The notes: generated by a model from the letters alone, not told the origin. A stretch of DNA of 64,000 nt from Pontibacter coccineus (GCF_030546575.1 NZ_JAUOTN010000005.1:124001-188000), one strand, 5' to 3'; shown: positions 35,854 through 45,151, counted from the stretch's first letter. Made by a program: numbers and translations.

Positions 35854-36148
35854 ATTATTAATGTGCTAATTTGATAATGTGCTGGTAGTTTAATAAACCG
35901 ATTCATCTAAAGTATAAGAAGAAGAATACAGAGGTGTGGTTCGTTATTTTCCGCTATAACCGAGGCTTTATGTCATTTCGGCCAAAAGGATAATTCTGAA
36001 ATTAGCCTATTGTGCTATCGCTAGCCAAATCTCTCCATACTGTCGAGACGACAAGGTTATGAACCTGGCTAACCTGCCTGAAGAAATTAAGCATTCTTCA
36101 ATTCAATCACCCAATTTCTTATAATCACTCAACCACTCAATCACTAAC
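35854..36148. other. 295-bp gap between pseB and pseC
   Basis: No gene or RNA is seen. The left end has TTAATGTGCTAATTTGATAATGTGCTGG-like low-complexity sequence directly upstream of pseC, and the right end (36098 onward, running 4 bases into pseB) has CAATCACTCAA repeats. A separate promoter for pseC is plausible here but no exact TAnnTTTG box could be pinned down. Confidence 0.5.
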
Positions 36149-37168
36149 TCAAACATCAAAATTCGGGTCCACATGCTGGCGGATCTGGTCGCGGAGCTGC
36201 TCGACACTAAGCCACTCCGAGTTGGTTCCGGAGTTATATTTAAAACCTATCTCTACCATCTTACCGTTATGCGCTTTGATGAAATCCTCGACTGTCCAGA
36301 GCGGAGTAGAAGGCACGATCACATAGTACTTATCCAGCTCCACCGTACTTAGAGAGTCGGTTTCGGTGATCATCTCTTCGTGCAGTTTCTCGCCCGGACG
36401 TATACCTACGATTTCCTGCTTGCAGTTCGGGCCAATGGCCTCCGCCAGGTCGGTGATCACGTAAGACGGAATCTTCGGTACGAAAATTTCACCGCCCCAA
36501 TGGTGCTCCAGCGCATGGAAAACCAGTTCGACACCTTCTTCCAACGAAATATTGAAGCGGGTCATCTCCGGGTGGGTAATCGGTAGCACGCCTTCTTCGC
36601 GCTTTTTCATAAAGAAAGGAACAACTGAGCCACGGGAACCAATCACGTTGCCGTAGCGCACCACCGAGAACTTGATGTCGCGCTTGCCTTTCATGTTGTT
36701 GGCGGCCACAAAGAGCTTGTCAGAACATAGCTTAGTAGCGCCATACAGATTGATCGGAGCTGCGGCTTTGTCAGTAGAAAGCGCCACCACATGCTTCACG
36801 CCGGTATCGAGGGCAGCGTTGATGATGTTCTCGGCGCCCAGCACGTTCGTCTTGATGCACTCCATCGGGTTGTACTCAGCGGCAGGGACCTGTTTCATGG
36901 CAGCGGCGTGCACGATGATGTCGATGCCCTCGCAGGCACGTTTGAAACGATCGCCGTCGCGCACGTCGCCGATAAAATAACGTACGGAGTTGTATTTACT
37001 GTGTGGAAAAACCTGCGACATTTCGAACTGCTTGAGCTCATCGCGGGAGTAGATCACCACACGTTTCACGTCCGGAAAACGGGCATATATCATCTCCACA
37101 AACTTCTTCCCAAACGAGCCAGTGCCGCCTGTGATCAAAATAGACTTATTGTTAAGGTCTAATGCCAT
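36149..37168 (-). CDS. pseB: UDP-N-acetylglucosamine 4,6-dehydratase (inverting)
   Basis: First step of pseudaminic acid synthesis; an extended SDR. The 339 residues match. Motifs: GGTGSFG (14-20) NADP-binding, the catalytic STDKA (131-135, Asp133 and Lys134), and YGATK (142-146) with Y142 and K146. The segment AAMKQVPAAEYNP is characteristic of the inverting 4,6-dehydratase PseB/FlaA1. It heads the minus-strand pse genes and is divergent from a GT61 gene, with a 216-base gap. Confidence 0.94.
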   Translation of the reverse strand: MALDLNNKSILITGGTGSFGKKFVEMIYARFPDVKRVVIYSRDELKQFEMSQVFPHSKYNSVRYFIGDVRDGDRFKRACEGIDIIVHAAAMKQVPAAEYNPMECIKTNVLGAENIINAALDTGVKHVVALSTDKAAAPINLYGATKLCSDKLFVAANNMKGKRDIKFSVVRYGNVIGSRGSVVPFFMKKREEGVLPITHPEMTRFNISLEEGVELVFHALEHHWGGEIFVPKIPSYVITDLAEAIGPNCKQEIVGIRPGEKLHEEMITETDSLSTVELDKYYVIVPSTPLWTVEDFIKAHNGKMVEIGFKYNSGTNSEWLSVEQLRDQIRQHVDPNFDV

Positions 37169-37384
37169 GCTTCTCTTTATGCTTTATAGACGGTTTATAG
37201 TTGCCTAACCCACGCCAAGGTGCAAGTTAAATATTTAATTGCTCAATGTTAATTGATGAATGGTTAAAATGTTGGTGGCTTATATTGGGATGAAGTTCTT
37301 AATTTGCATGACTGAGAGGTAAGCAAGGTATAGGCCGTATGGTACAAGGCTTTGTTTCCCGAATTCAATTTCCAAACCTTCTCC

Positions 37385-38482
37385 ATGTTAAAAAAGGCTT
37401 TTTTTGGCGTGCTCCATGCCTTAGGTTACTACTCCCGCTATACCTCGGTGCTGCATCATCCGGGCAAACGAGTGCTCAGTCCCAGCTATGTGCTGGATTT
37501 CAATGATGCAGAAAAGACTTTTCTGGAGGATTCGGCCCGAAGCTTTAATTACGCCATAGACTACAGCATGGGCTATCGACAAAAGGAGCAATCCCTGGTT
37601 CGGCTACAGCAGGTGGAGGTCCTGGGCAACTCCGGCGCTTTGGTGCTGGACGGTAAAATAGTGGTGGAGTCGGTGGGGGAGGTGAGTCGGCTGGCCAAGT
37701 CCGATGCTTTTAAGGAGGTGTCTCTGCTGCTACCGAAGCGGAAAGCCGGCCGCTATACCTCGGTGCTATACCTGCCATGGGCTGACCACAACAACTTCCA
37801 CTGGTTTTTTGACTGTCTGCCGCGGCTTTACCTTGTGCTCGAGCATACGCAGGAGCCAATCAAGGTGATCATGCGCCGCGATATGGCTCCCTACCAACTG
37901 CAGACACTAGCCTTTGTGCTGAAAGACTACCCCCACGCCGAAGTGGTTTTTATTGATAAACGTGAAAAATGGCAGGTGGGGAAGTTTGTTCTACCTTCCT
38001 TCATTGCCAATGCGCAGAGCGGTTATCTGCCCCGGGACGTGGCCGACTGGCTGCGTCACAAGGTATGGCAAGGCTACGGCGTGCAGCAAGGCAGTCGCAG
38101 AAGGCGCCTCTACATCAGTCGCGCCAATGCCAAAACCCGCCGTGTGCTGAATGAGCAGGACCTGCTACCATTGATTACTAGGTATGGATTTGAGGTGGTA
38201 CGGGCCGAGGAATTGACATACCAGCAGCAGGTTCAGCTCTTTTTTGAAGCCGAGACCGTAATCGCCCCTCACGGCGCCGGCCTCACCAATCTTCTTTTCT
38301 CGGAGCATTGCCAGGTACTAGAGTTTCATCCCGCCAACCTGATCAAGACTCACTACTTTTTACTCTGCAAAGCACTCGACTTCAGGTATAGCGCCATGGT
38401 CGGTACAGCTGGGGATAAACTGGAGAACTATACTATACCGGTGCAGGAAGTAGATCTGTGGTTGAACGGTATAGGAGTTTAG
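37385..38482 (+). CDS. Glycosyltransferase family 61 (DUF563) protein
   Basis: A 365-residue protein of the DUF563/GT61 family, with the region HNFHWFFDCLPRLYLVLE in the middle (start of the family core) and the C-terminal LFFEAETVIAPHGAGLTNLLF, where HGAGLTN is the usual family motif. The frame is open upstream to 37352 but an ATG at 37385 gives a normal start. It lies at the edge of the pse block and would add a sugar to the glycan. Acceptor and donor are unknown. Confidence 0.87.
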   Translation: MLKKAFFGVLHALGYYSRYTSVLHHPGKRVLSPSYVLDFNDAEKTFLEDSARSFNYAIDYSMGYRQKEQSLVRLQQVEVLGNSGALVLDGKIVVESVGEVSRLAKSDAFKEVSLLLPKRKAGRYTSVLYLPWADHNNFHWFFDCLPRLYLVLEHTQEPIKVIMRRDMAPYQLQTLAFVLKDYPHAEVVFIDKREKWQVGKFVLPSFIANAQSGYLPRDVADWLRHKVWQGYGVQQGSRRRRLYISRANAKTRRVLNEQDLLPLITRYGFEVVRAEELTYQQQVQLFFEAETVIAPHGAGLTNLLFSEHCQVLEFHPANLIKTHYFLLCKALDFRYSAMVGTAGDKLENYTIPVQEVDLWLNGIGV

Positions 38483-38573
38483 GGATATTTAGTTAACTTA
38501 ATGCTGAATGATGGATATTGTGATATAAGCTACATCCACCTATAGTGCCAAGCGTTGGTAAAAATTATAAGCA

Positions 38574-39242
38574 ATGAAAGAAAAAGCGTTCCCATTCGTC
38601 CTATTCTTTTTTCTATCGATTAGCAGTAGTGCCTTTGGTCAGCGCGCAGAAGAAAAAATACGCTTTCATATTGCTCCCTTAAATTTTTTTGACCCAGTGA
38701 CAGGCGTTCTGCAAATTGGTGTCCAGAAGAACTTACATCAGCGATTCGCTTTGTCGATAGACCATGGGTTTAAAATGCAGACCTTTCGAAATCTCGTAAT
38801 GGACGGTGAAAGTGAAAGGAAGAATTACAGGTATTCTAAAACGAAAGCAGAGCTAAAATACTTCGTCGGACAACCTAGATCGGTTGCTTCATCATACTTG
38901 TCCGTAGAGGGCATGTATTTCCCGCAGCAATATGTAAAAGAGAAGGATCAATTAGTGAGAAATAATATTTCTTACAGGTATGAGTATTCAGATATAACCC
39001 GGACAGTCTGGGTGACAAGTTTAAAGTATGGGGTAGAGCTTAAAACCAACAATTTTGTATTCGACCCTTTCTTTGGTTTAGGAGTGCGACGGCTTTCTAT
39101 AGCGCACCAACCTGTTGGTTTAGTAGAGTATGAATACTTTGAAGAATCAGATGTTTGGTTTCCGCCTATTGACCGAAAAGAAGGGATCTTCTACCGGCCG
39201 CATGTATCAATGGGAGTAAAGGTCGGGTATATCATAAGGTAA
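38574..39242 (+). CDS. Exported beta-rich protein, function unknown
   Basis: A 222-residue protein with a signal peptide (residues 1-22, ending SSSAFGQ), followed by alternating hydrophobic/polar strands (for example SYLSVEGMYF and VWVTSLKYGVEL) and a C-terminal VSMGVKVGYIIR. This fits a small outer-membrane barrel, perhaps DUF3575-like, but I do not recognise a family. The DNA is visibly more AT-rich than the flanking genes. It starts an AT-rich patch with the next gene, suggesting recent acquisition. Confidence 0.75.
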   Translation: MKEKAFPFVLFFFLSISSSAFGQRAEEKIRFHIAPLNFFDPVTGVLQIGVQKNLHQRFALSIDHGFKMQTFRNLVMDGESERKNYRYSKTKAELKYFVGQPRSVASSYLSVEGMYFPQQYVKEKDQLVRNNISYRYEYSDITRTVWVTSLKYGVELKTNNFVFDPFFGLGVRRLSIAHQPVGLVEYEYFEESDVWFPPIDRKEGIFYRPHVSMGVKVGYIIR

Positions 39243-39524
39243 TAACTTTCCCGATCACACCTATAAACCATGTATGCTACCTTATCCAAATCAGTTGGGA
39301 GGCATGTCTTTCTTTGCCGGATCAGGATGTGGTAAATTGTATTCCGATTTAATTCTAAATCATATGGTTGAGTGGTAAGGCACTACAAATCTAGAATCGT
39401 TAAAGCGTGAGGATTTTAATTTACTAAATATAGTTTAGCACTTAAATAGTGGAATAGTTATTGTTGGTATAGAATATTAACAATACCTTGTATTTAACGT
39501 CCCACCTTTAACAAAACTTAAATC

Positions 39525-40391
39525 ATGAAGAAACTTTACAGATCCTCATTGATCCTGGCTGGCTTAACATGCATGTTCTATAGCTGTGATTCCAACAAAG
39601 ACGATACAGCTATACCCACTGACGAAGAGGTAGAATATATCGTAATAGATGCCAACACCACTGATGTACCTGTCAAACCTAGTAAATATGATGAAGTTGA
39701 TGGGATTTTCAGATACACGGAAAATTATTTCCTTACATCTGGCCCACCTTCTCAATTTACGATTGATAAAGGGTACTTCATGTCCTCGTATATCGGGAAG
39801 GATACAAATGGGCCCCATTTCCTGCTTCAAAGCAGCAAAATAAACGGGCAGCCCATGTGCACCGAGACCTATATTAATAATATCTGTGACTCTTCGAGAC
39901 CCTCTACATCGTGGAACTTATACGGGAACCAGCATGAGGTGAGAAATTTGAAATGGGAGTACTTAAATAGTGATAAGAGTAAGGGGTACAGGGTGGTGAT
40001 GACTGATGTTCCGGAAGCTGCTAAATGGCATGCAGTACCTACGCGTATTTCATTTGATGACGAAATTAAATTTCAATTCGAAAGAAATTCTGTAAAAGAC
40101 AGTATTATAGTCGGTCTGTTAATTGTCCCTAAAGAAGGCATTAGTAAAGTCCATCCATCACCCATTATTAATGGAACTCGACAAATCGGCTATTTAGTAA
40201 AACCAGGCGAAACATCTTTCACTTTAACGAAAGCAAACTTCTCACAATCGGCTTTTGGCCCTCCCACAGCTGCTGATTCCGTTTTCCTGAACCTCAGAAC
40301 AACCCGCCATGTCATCAAGGTTATTGATAACAGAGAAATATTAATTTCCTATGTAGTGAATGAAATCAGACCCGTTACGGTAGACTGGTAA
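39525..40391 (+). CDS. Lipoprotein with surface-export signal, function unknown
   Basis: A 288-residue lipoprotein: the signal peptide ends in FYSC with Cys24, and the residues just after (DSNKDD) are acidic, as in the Bacteroidota lipoprotein export signal, so it may be surface-exposed. The rest has many strands and four further Cys-free repeats of Gly/Pro turns; no family was recognised. AT-rich DNA, few copies of the dispersed octamer, and no homolog-like neighbours point to an acquired gene. It is convergent with the GT4 gene, whose stop is 5 bases away. Confidence 0.75.
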   Translation: MKKLYRSSLILAGLTCMFYSCDSNKDDTAIPTDEEVEYIVIDANTTDVPVKPSKYDEVDGIFRYTENYFLTSGPPSQFTIDKGYFMSSYIGKDTNGPHFLLQSSKINGQPMCTETYINNICDSSRPSTSWNLYGNQHEVRNLKWEYLNSDKSKGYRVVMTDVPEAAKWHAVPTRISFDDEIKFQFERNSVKDSIIVGLLIVPKEGISKVHPSPIINGTRQIGYLVKPGETSFTLTKANFSQSAFGPPTAADSVFLNLRTTRHVIKVIDNREILISYVVNEIRPVTVDW

Positions 40392-40396
40392 GTTGT

Positions 40397-41743
40397 CTAT
40401 ACCTTAGCTCTCACCACCAACCGCTTCACCACCTTGGCCAGCTTCTCCGTCAGTTCACGCCTCGAAAACTGGGCGTGGTTGATGTAGGGCAGGTCAAGGT
40501 TGGGGTTGATGGTCCAGGCTTTGCTCATCAGCATCATGTGGTCGAGCATGAGCTCGTGGGCAGTGTAGTGGAACAAGCGGCCGGCGCCGCACTCGTCAAT
40601 GATCCGGTCGGTGTCGGAGTGCACAGGGCCGAGGCAGATGATCGGCTTGTTCGAAGCCAAGTACTCAAACAGCTTGCCCGGCACGTTCGAGTACACGGCA
40701 GGCACATCGGCGATGGCCATCAGCAGCATGGTGCTTTCCATCAGGTACTTGATGGCCTCGGTGTGCGGCACATGCGGCACAAACTCCGTTATACCTTCCA
40801 GGCCTGCCTTGCTGATGCGCTCCTTCACCCCTGCAGACACCTTGCCTACAAAACGCAGTTTATAGCGGATGTCGCTATTCACGGAACGCAGTTGCACGAT
40901 CACTTTCAGGAAGACATCGATGTTGTAGTTTTCGGTAATGGTGCCGGTATAGGTGATCAGAAACTCGTCCTGTGGCGGTGTGGAAGGGAATATGAAATCA
41001 TCCTCGTCATACCCGTTCGGAATCACATGGATCTTATCCGGATTGACACGCACGGGCTTGTTCATGAACAAGCGTTTGGTGTCCTCGCTTGTCACGATCA
41101 CGGCATCGGCGCGTTCCAACACCTGCAGTTCGTACTTTTTGTCAATGCGTTTGGCAATAGGGGTATGGTACAGCTGGTCGTAGTAGTGAATGTTCGTCCA
41201 GGGGTCGCGGAGGTCTGCAATCCAGGGCAGTCCGTACTTTTCTTTCAGCTTCAGACCGATCAACTGGGTGGAGTGGGGCGGACTGGTGGTCAGGATCGCC
41301 TGAAAATGACTATCCTTTAGCAACTCATCTGCCTTTTTGAGGGCATGCTTGTTCCAGCCTACGCGGGCATCGGGTATAAACAGGTTGCCCCGCACGAACT
41401 TGAACACTTTGTCCAGAAAGCCGGTCTTTGCATCTTCGTTGGCAAAGCCACTGTAAGGGATTTCTTTCTTACCGGAGAGCTTCTTGTAATACTCAAAGGG
41501 CTCAGAGGTAGCGGTGCGGTATACGGCTGTACCTTCGGTCACTTCGCTCGCAAAGGTATGGTCGAGCACCGGGTAAGAAGCCTGTTTCTCGTCAACGGTC
41601 AGCACACTTGGCCGCACTCCCGACTGCGGCAGGTATTTGCAAAACTTCAGCCCACGCTGCACGCCCGGCCCGCCGGAGGGAGGCCAGTAATAAGAGATGT
41701 ATAGTAAATTGATCTGGTCTGTTTTTTCCAAAGCGATCAGCAA
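40397..41743 (-). CDS. Glycosyltransferase family 4
   Basis: A 448-residue GT-B enzyme. The N-terminal region reads LLYISYYWPPSGGPGVQRGLKFCKYL, a typical GT4 start with its glycine-rich loop. The C-terminal domain shows IHVIPNGYDEDDF, FLITYTGTI and LFEYLASNKPIICLG, the nucleotide-sugar-binding E-x7-E region. It is not next to other glycan genes of the pse block; the AT-rich patch lies between. Donor and acceptor unknown. Confidence 0.9.
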   Translation of the reverse strand: MLIALEKTDQINLLYISYYWPPSGGPGVQRGLKFCKYLPQSGVRPSVLTVDEKQASYPVLDHTFASEVTEGTAVYRTATSEPFEYYKKLSGKKEIPYSGFANEDAKTGFLDKVFKFVRGNLFIPDARVGWNKHALKKADELLKDSHFQAILTTSPPHSTQLIGLKLKEKYGLPWIADLRDPWTNIHYYDQLYHTPIAKRIDKKYELQVLERADAVIVTSEDTKRLFMNKPVRVNPDKIHVIPNGYDEDDFIFPSTPPQDEFLITYTGTITENYNIDVFLKVIVQLRSVNSDIRYKLRFVGKVSAGVKERISKAGLEGITEFVPHVPHTEAIKYLMESTMLLMAIADVPAVYSNVPGKLFEYLASNKPIICLGPVHSDTDRIIDECGAGRLFHYTAHELMLDHMMLMSKAWTINPNLDLPYINHAQFSRRELTEKLAKVVKRLVVRAKV

Positions 41744-41781
41744 AATAACTTCTTCCCCAAAGATAGCAAAAGCGTAATTAC

Positions 41782-42014
41782 GAATGAATAAGGATTAATG
41801 ATTAATGACGAATGAATAAAGAGCCATGATTATTGATTAATCATGGCTGTGTTAGAGAAAATTTCGGAAGATAGATCCTATTGTAAATTATTAGTCGTTG
41901 CGGAAACCAGTAGTACGCAGCCGCTCAGCTATACCTGTCTATCCATTTATCATTCATTTCACTCTATACCTACTCATGCTTCATTCTTTATTACTCATTA
42001 CTCATTATTCATTA
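41782..42014. repeat. Intergenic inverted low-complexity arms and 10-bp hairpin upstream of ffh
   Basis: Left arm 41782-41820 (AATGAATAAGGATTAATG-like) and right arm 41946-42014 (ATTACTCATTATTCATT-like) bound the middle of a 342-base gap. Between them a perfect 10-bp hairpin GCCATGATTA/TAATCATGGC lies at 41824-41848. Two CTATACCT octamers are present at about 41930 and 41964. No gene is seen. Confidence 0.6.
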
Positions 42015-42054
42015 CCCTTTCCTCATTCCTATAGCAACTATTCCTGATATTCCT

Positions 42055-42062
42055 TAGTTTTG
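42055..42062 (+). promoter_or_regulatory. Candidate -7 element for ffh
   Basis: TAGTTTTG fits TAnnTTTG exactly, 23 bases before the ffh ATG. No convincing -33 TTTG. Confidence 0.4.
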
Positions 42063-42085
42063 TAGGTAAATCCAGAATTAGAGAG

Positions 42086-43426
42086 ATGTTTGATAATTTA
42101 AGTAACAAACTAGACCGCGCCTTTAAAACCCTCAAAGGCCAGGGAAGCATCACCGAGATCAACGTAGCCGCCACTATCAAAGAGGTACGCCGTGCCTTGG
42201 TGGACGCCGACGTAAACTATAAAGTAGCCAAAACGGTAACCGATAAGATCAAGGACGAGGCCATGGGCCGCGACGTGCTGATCTCTGTTTCGCCGGGCCA
42301 GCTGATGGTGAAGATTGTGTACGAGGAGCTGACGGAGTTGATGGGTGGCCAGAAGCAGGACATCAACCTGAAAGGCGAGCCGGCCATCATCCTGATCGCG
42401 GGTCTGCAGGGTTCTGGTAAAACCACCTTCACCGGCAAGCTGGCCAACCACATCAAGAAGCAGGGCCGTAGCGTGCTGGTGGCTGCCTGCGACGTGTACC
42501 GTCCGGCTGCGATCAATCAGCTGCAGGTGCTGGCCGAGCAGGTTGGCGTAGAGGCCTATACCGAACTGGAAAACAAAAATCCGGTTCAGATCGCCCTCAA
42601 CGCCGTTGCCCACGCTAAAAAGACCAACAAGAAAGTAGTCATCATTGACACCGCCGGTCGTTTGGCCGTGGACGAGGCGATGATGAAAGAAATAGCCGAG
42701 ATCAAGGCAGCTGTGAAGCCAACCGAAACCCTGTTTGTGGTGGATTCCATGACGGGGCAGGATGCAGTGAACACAGCCAAAACCTTCAACGAGCGCATCA
42801 ACTTCGATGGCGTGGTGCTGACCAAGCTCGACGGTGACTCACGTGGTGGTGCGGCCCTTTCTATCCGTGCGGTGGTGGAGAAGCCGATCAAGTTTATCTC
42901 TACCGGTGAGAAAATGGAAGCGCTCGATCTGTTCTACCCGGATCGTATGGCCCAGCGTATCCTCGGCATGGGTGACGTGATCTCCCTCGTAGAGCGTGCG
43001 CAGCAAGCTTTCGACGAGGACGAGGCGAAGCGCATCAACAAGAAGATCCGCAAGAACCAGTTCAACTTCGACGACTTCCTCACGCAGCTTGAGCAGATCA
43101 AGAAGATGGGTGACATCAAGGACCTGGTAGGTATGATCCCGGGTGTTGGCAAAGCATTGAAAGATGTGGAGATTGATGAAGGCGCTTTCAAGCCAATCGA
43201 AGCGATCATTAAATCGATGACACCGCAGGAGCGTGAGAACCCGGATATGATCAGCGGCAGCCGCCGTGCCCGTATTGCCAAGGGCTCCGGCACAGACATC
43301 ACGCAGGTGAACAACCTGATGAAGCAGTTCAACGACATGCGCAAGATGATGCGCTCCATGAACAAGATGGCCGGTACCAAAGGCGGTATGGCCAACCTGG
43401 CTAAGATGATGGGCGGACGTCGCTAA
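42086..43426 (+). CDS. ffh: Signal recognition particle protein Ffh
   Basis: GTPase of the signal recognition particle; binds the ffs RNA and signal sequences of nascent membrane proteins. It has 446 residues. Domain order: N domain (1-90), G domain with GLQGSGKTT (106-114), DTAGR and TKLDGDSRGG, then a Met-rich M domain (about 300-446) with MIPGVGKALK and the RNA-binding SRRARIAKGSG loop. The partner RNA gene ffs is about 19 kb upstream in the same window. Confidence 0.98.
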   Translation: MFDNLSNKLDRAFKTLKGQGSITEINVAATIKEVRRALVDADVNYKVAKTVTDKIKDEAMGRDVLISVSPGQLMVKIVYEELTELMGGQKQDINLKGEPAIILIAGLQGSGKTTFTGKLANHIKKQGRSVLVAACDVYRPAAINQLQVLAEQVGVEAYTELENKNPVQIALNAVAHAKKTNKKVVIIDTAGRLAVDEAMMKEIAEIKAAVKPTETLFVVDSMTGQDAVNTAKTFNERINFDGVVLTKLDGDSRGGAALSIRAVVEKPIKFISTGEKMEALDLFYPDRMAQRILGMGDVISLVERAQQAFDEDEAKRINKKIRKNQFNFDDFLTQLEQIKKMGDIKDLVGMIPGVGKALKDVEIDEGAFKPIEAIIKSMTPQERENPDMISGSRRARIAKGSGTDITQVNNLMKQFNDMRKMMRSMNKMAGTKGGMANLAKMMGGRR

Positions 43427-43445
43427 GCGATTTCTAAGTATATGC

Positions 43446-43480
43446 AAAAAGGCTGAGCAGGTATAAGCTCAGCCTTTTTT
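43446..43480 (+). terminator. Terminator after ffh
   Basis: 13-bp stem AAAAAGGCTGAGC (43446-43458) and its complement (43467-43479) around loop AGGTATAA, followed by T. The loop contains the GGTATA core of the dispersed octamer. Confidence 0.88.
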
Positions 43481-43589
43481 CGTTTTTGGCAGGATGTGCT
43501 TTCAGCTATACCTGTACAGGATCGTCATCTTAGCTGAATCCAGCGCACTTCTATACCTGCATGATCTCCAGGCTATACCTGAAACAGAC

Positions 43590-44066
43590 TTAGTATACCT
43601 GCTTGTCTTCTTTTTTTGCCCACATTTTAAAAGCTTCCTGTGCTTCGTCCCGCAGCAGCTGCTCCATCGGGATGGAGCGGTCGGGAGCGGCTTTGTCCAT
43701 CTCGTCGTATATGAACTGGTCGTCGAAGCCAGCCTCGGCAGCATCGTCTTTGGAGTTGGCATAGTATACCTTACGGGGACGGGCCCAGTAAATGGCACCC
43801 AGGCACATGGGGCAGGGTTCGCAACTGGTATAGAGCTCGCAGTCCGCCAGCTGGAAAGTGCCAAGCGCTTGGCAGGCTTTGCGAATAACGTCAACCTCGG
43901 CATGGGCGGTGGGGTCGTTGGTGGCCAGCACGTTGTTATACCCACGGGCAATAATCTCGCCATTGCGCACCACTACGGCACCGAACGGGCCGCCGAAGCC
44001 CGCCTCCATTTTCTCAACGGATAGCTTGATGGCCTCCCGCATAAAGTGTTTTTGTTCTTCTGTCAT
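43590..44066 (-). CDS. Nucleoside/nucleobase deaminase, probably guanine deaminase
   Basis: A 158-residue zinc deaminase of the CDA fold: HAE (55-57) and PCPMC (84-88) hold the zinc and catalytic Glu57. The segment AGFDDQFIYDE (112-122) and the length match the Bacillus-type guanine deaminase GuaD (family knowledge), rather than tRNA adenosine deaminase TadA. The frame is open up to 44090 but the ATG at 44066 is the family start. It acts in guanine salvage to xanthine. Its stop lies in the middle of a cluster of octamer copies. Confidence 0.82.
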   Translation of the reverse strand: MTEEQKHFMREAIKLSVEKMEAGFGGPFGAVVVRNGEIIARGYNNVLATNDPTAHAEVDVIRKACQALGTFQLADCELYTSCEPCPMCLGAIYWARPRKVYYANSKDDAAEAGFDDQFIYDEMDKAAPDRSIPMEQLLRDEAQEAFKMWAKKEDKQVY

Positions 44067-44465
44067 AAGATACGCTTCCCCTTGCACCATACGTTATACC
44101 GGAACTAAACGGTTAAGGATGCGGCTGATGGTGAGTGGGAAAAGACAGGAAATTTTGGCCGGAAGCTTATCCAAAACCTGATCAGGTAAGTATATATAAC
44201 AGCAATAGCTTACACTACACTTGTGCCTTTTAACGCATACTCGTAGTGCAAGCTATTCTAGCTGATGCTGCATCTTAAGTAAGAAAGCAGCCGATAATTT
44301 ACTTTTGTGAAGTATCTGGTTTTAGAGGTATAGATTTTATAATTTGGATTCTAGCAACCTTTCAGCATTAATTACGAACCAATTATAGGTTTAGTTTTGA
44401 ATACAGTAAATACGTAGGTATATTTTCTTGTTGAAACGTTGAAAAACGGAACTACTTGATAACAA
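44067..44465. other. 399-bp gene-free region
   Basis: No gene or RNA recognised. Two boxes fit the -7 consensus TAnnTTTG: TACTTTTG at 44300-44307 and TAGTTTTG at 44392-44399, the latter placed well for the next gene. AT-rich. Confidence 0.4.
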
Positions 44466-45122
44466 ATGGCTAACGGTTGTATGATTTCAGATTTTCGATT
44501 GCGCTTGTCACGTTTTCATCAAGCGGCAATACCGCCCCTGAGATGGGGTGCTTTTGTACTTTTTACTTCCCTGCTTTTGAGTGCCTGCACCGCCACCCGC
44601 GAGCAGGAGATTGAAGGGGATGTGAACGAGTTCCGCTCCTGGGTGAATGCCCAGACCAACAAACTGGAAGAGCGAACGGAAGAGGACTGGAAAAAAACGA
44701 AGGAAGACTTTAAGCAGCGCACTGCGGAGCTGGATCGGAAGCAGGAGGGCTTTTCAGAAAAGCTGCGGGCTGACTATCAGCAGATCAAAGCAGATTTCAA
44801 GGCTCGTGAAGTGGAGCGGGACAGTCTGGCAAACAATGAAGCCCAGTTAACGAAATGGGAGCGGGATCTGCTAGGCCAGTACGCCAATGGCACTGCCTTG
44901 ACTGAAGCTAACATTGAGCAGGCGTATCAGAACTTTATGAGCAATGTGCGGGCTAGAAACAAAAACTGGCAGCAGCGGGACTGGGAAATGGCAGCTGCCG
45001 TGCTTGAAGAGCTGAACCAGCGCAAAGAGGCTTTCGAGGAACTGCCTGACGAGACCGAAGTCCGCATAAAAGCCCTACAGATGGAGTTTGCCGCGCTAAA
45101 AGAAAGTGAAACGACTAAGTAG
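44466..45122 (+). CDS. Coiled-coil lipoprotein, function unknown
   Basis: A 218-residue lipoprotein: a hydrophobic segment ends LLLSAC, the Cys being about residue 41, which is late for a lipoprotein signal. The true start may be the ATG at 44481 (MISDFRL) or a later non-ATG codon; the N-terminus is therefore uncertain. The mature part is very Glu/Lys/Gln-rich and predicted to be one long coiled coil with TEEDWKKTKEDFKQR repeats. No family recognised; an envelope spacer-like role is guesswork. Confidence 0.7.
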   Translation: MANGCMISDFRLRLSRFHQAAIPPLRWGAFVLFTSLLLSACTATREQEIEGDVNEFRSWVNAQTNKLEERTEEDWKKTKEDFKQRTAELDRKQEGFSEKLRADYQQIKADFKAREVERDSLANNEAQLTKWERDLLGQYANGTALTEANIEQAYQNFMSNVRARNKNWQQRDWEMAAAVLEELNQRKEAFEELPDETEVRIKALQMEFAALKESETTK

Positions 45123-45151
45123 TAAAATACTTTTTTAACAGCACACACCCT

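Noticed and set aside
40475..41320. Long plus-strand open frame (281 codons) inside the GT4 gene
   Set aside because: Antisense to a gene with clear GT4 motifs; His/Val-rich shadow composition.
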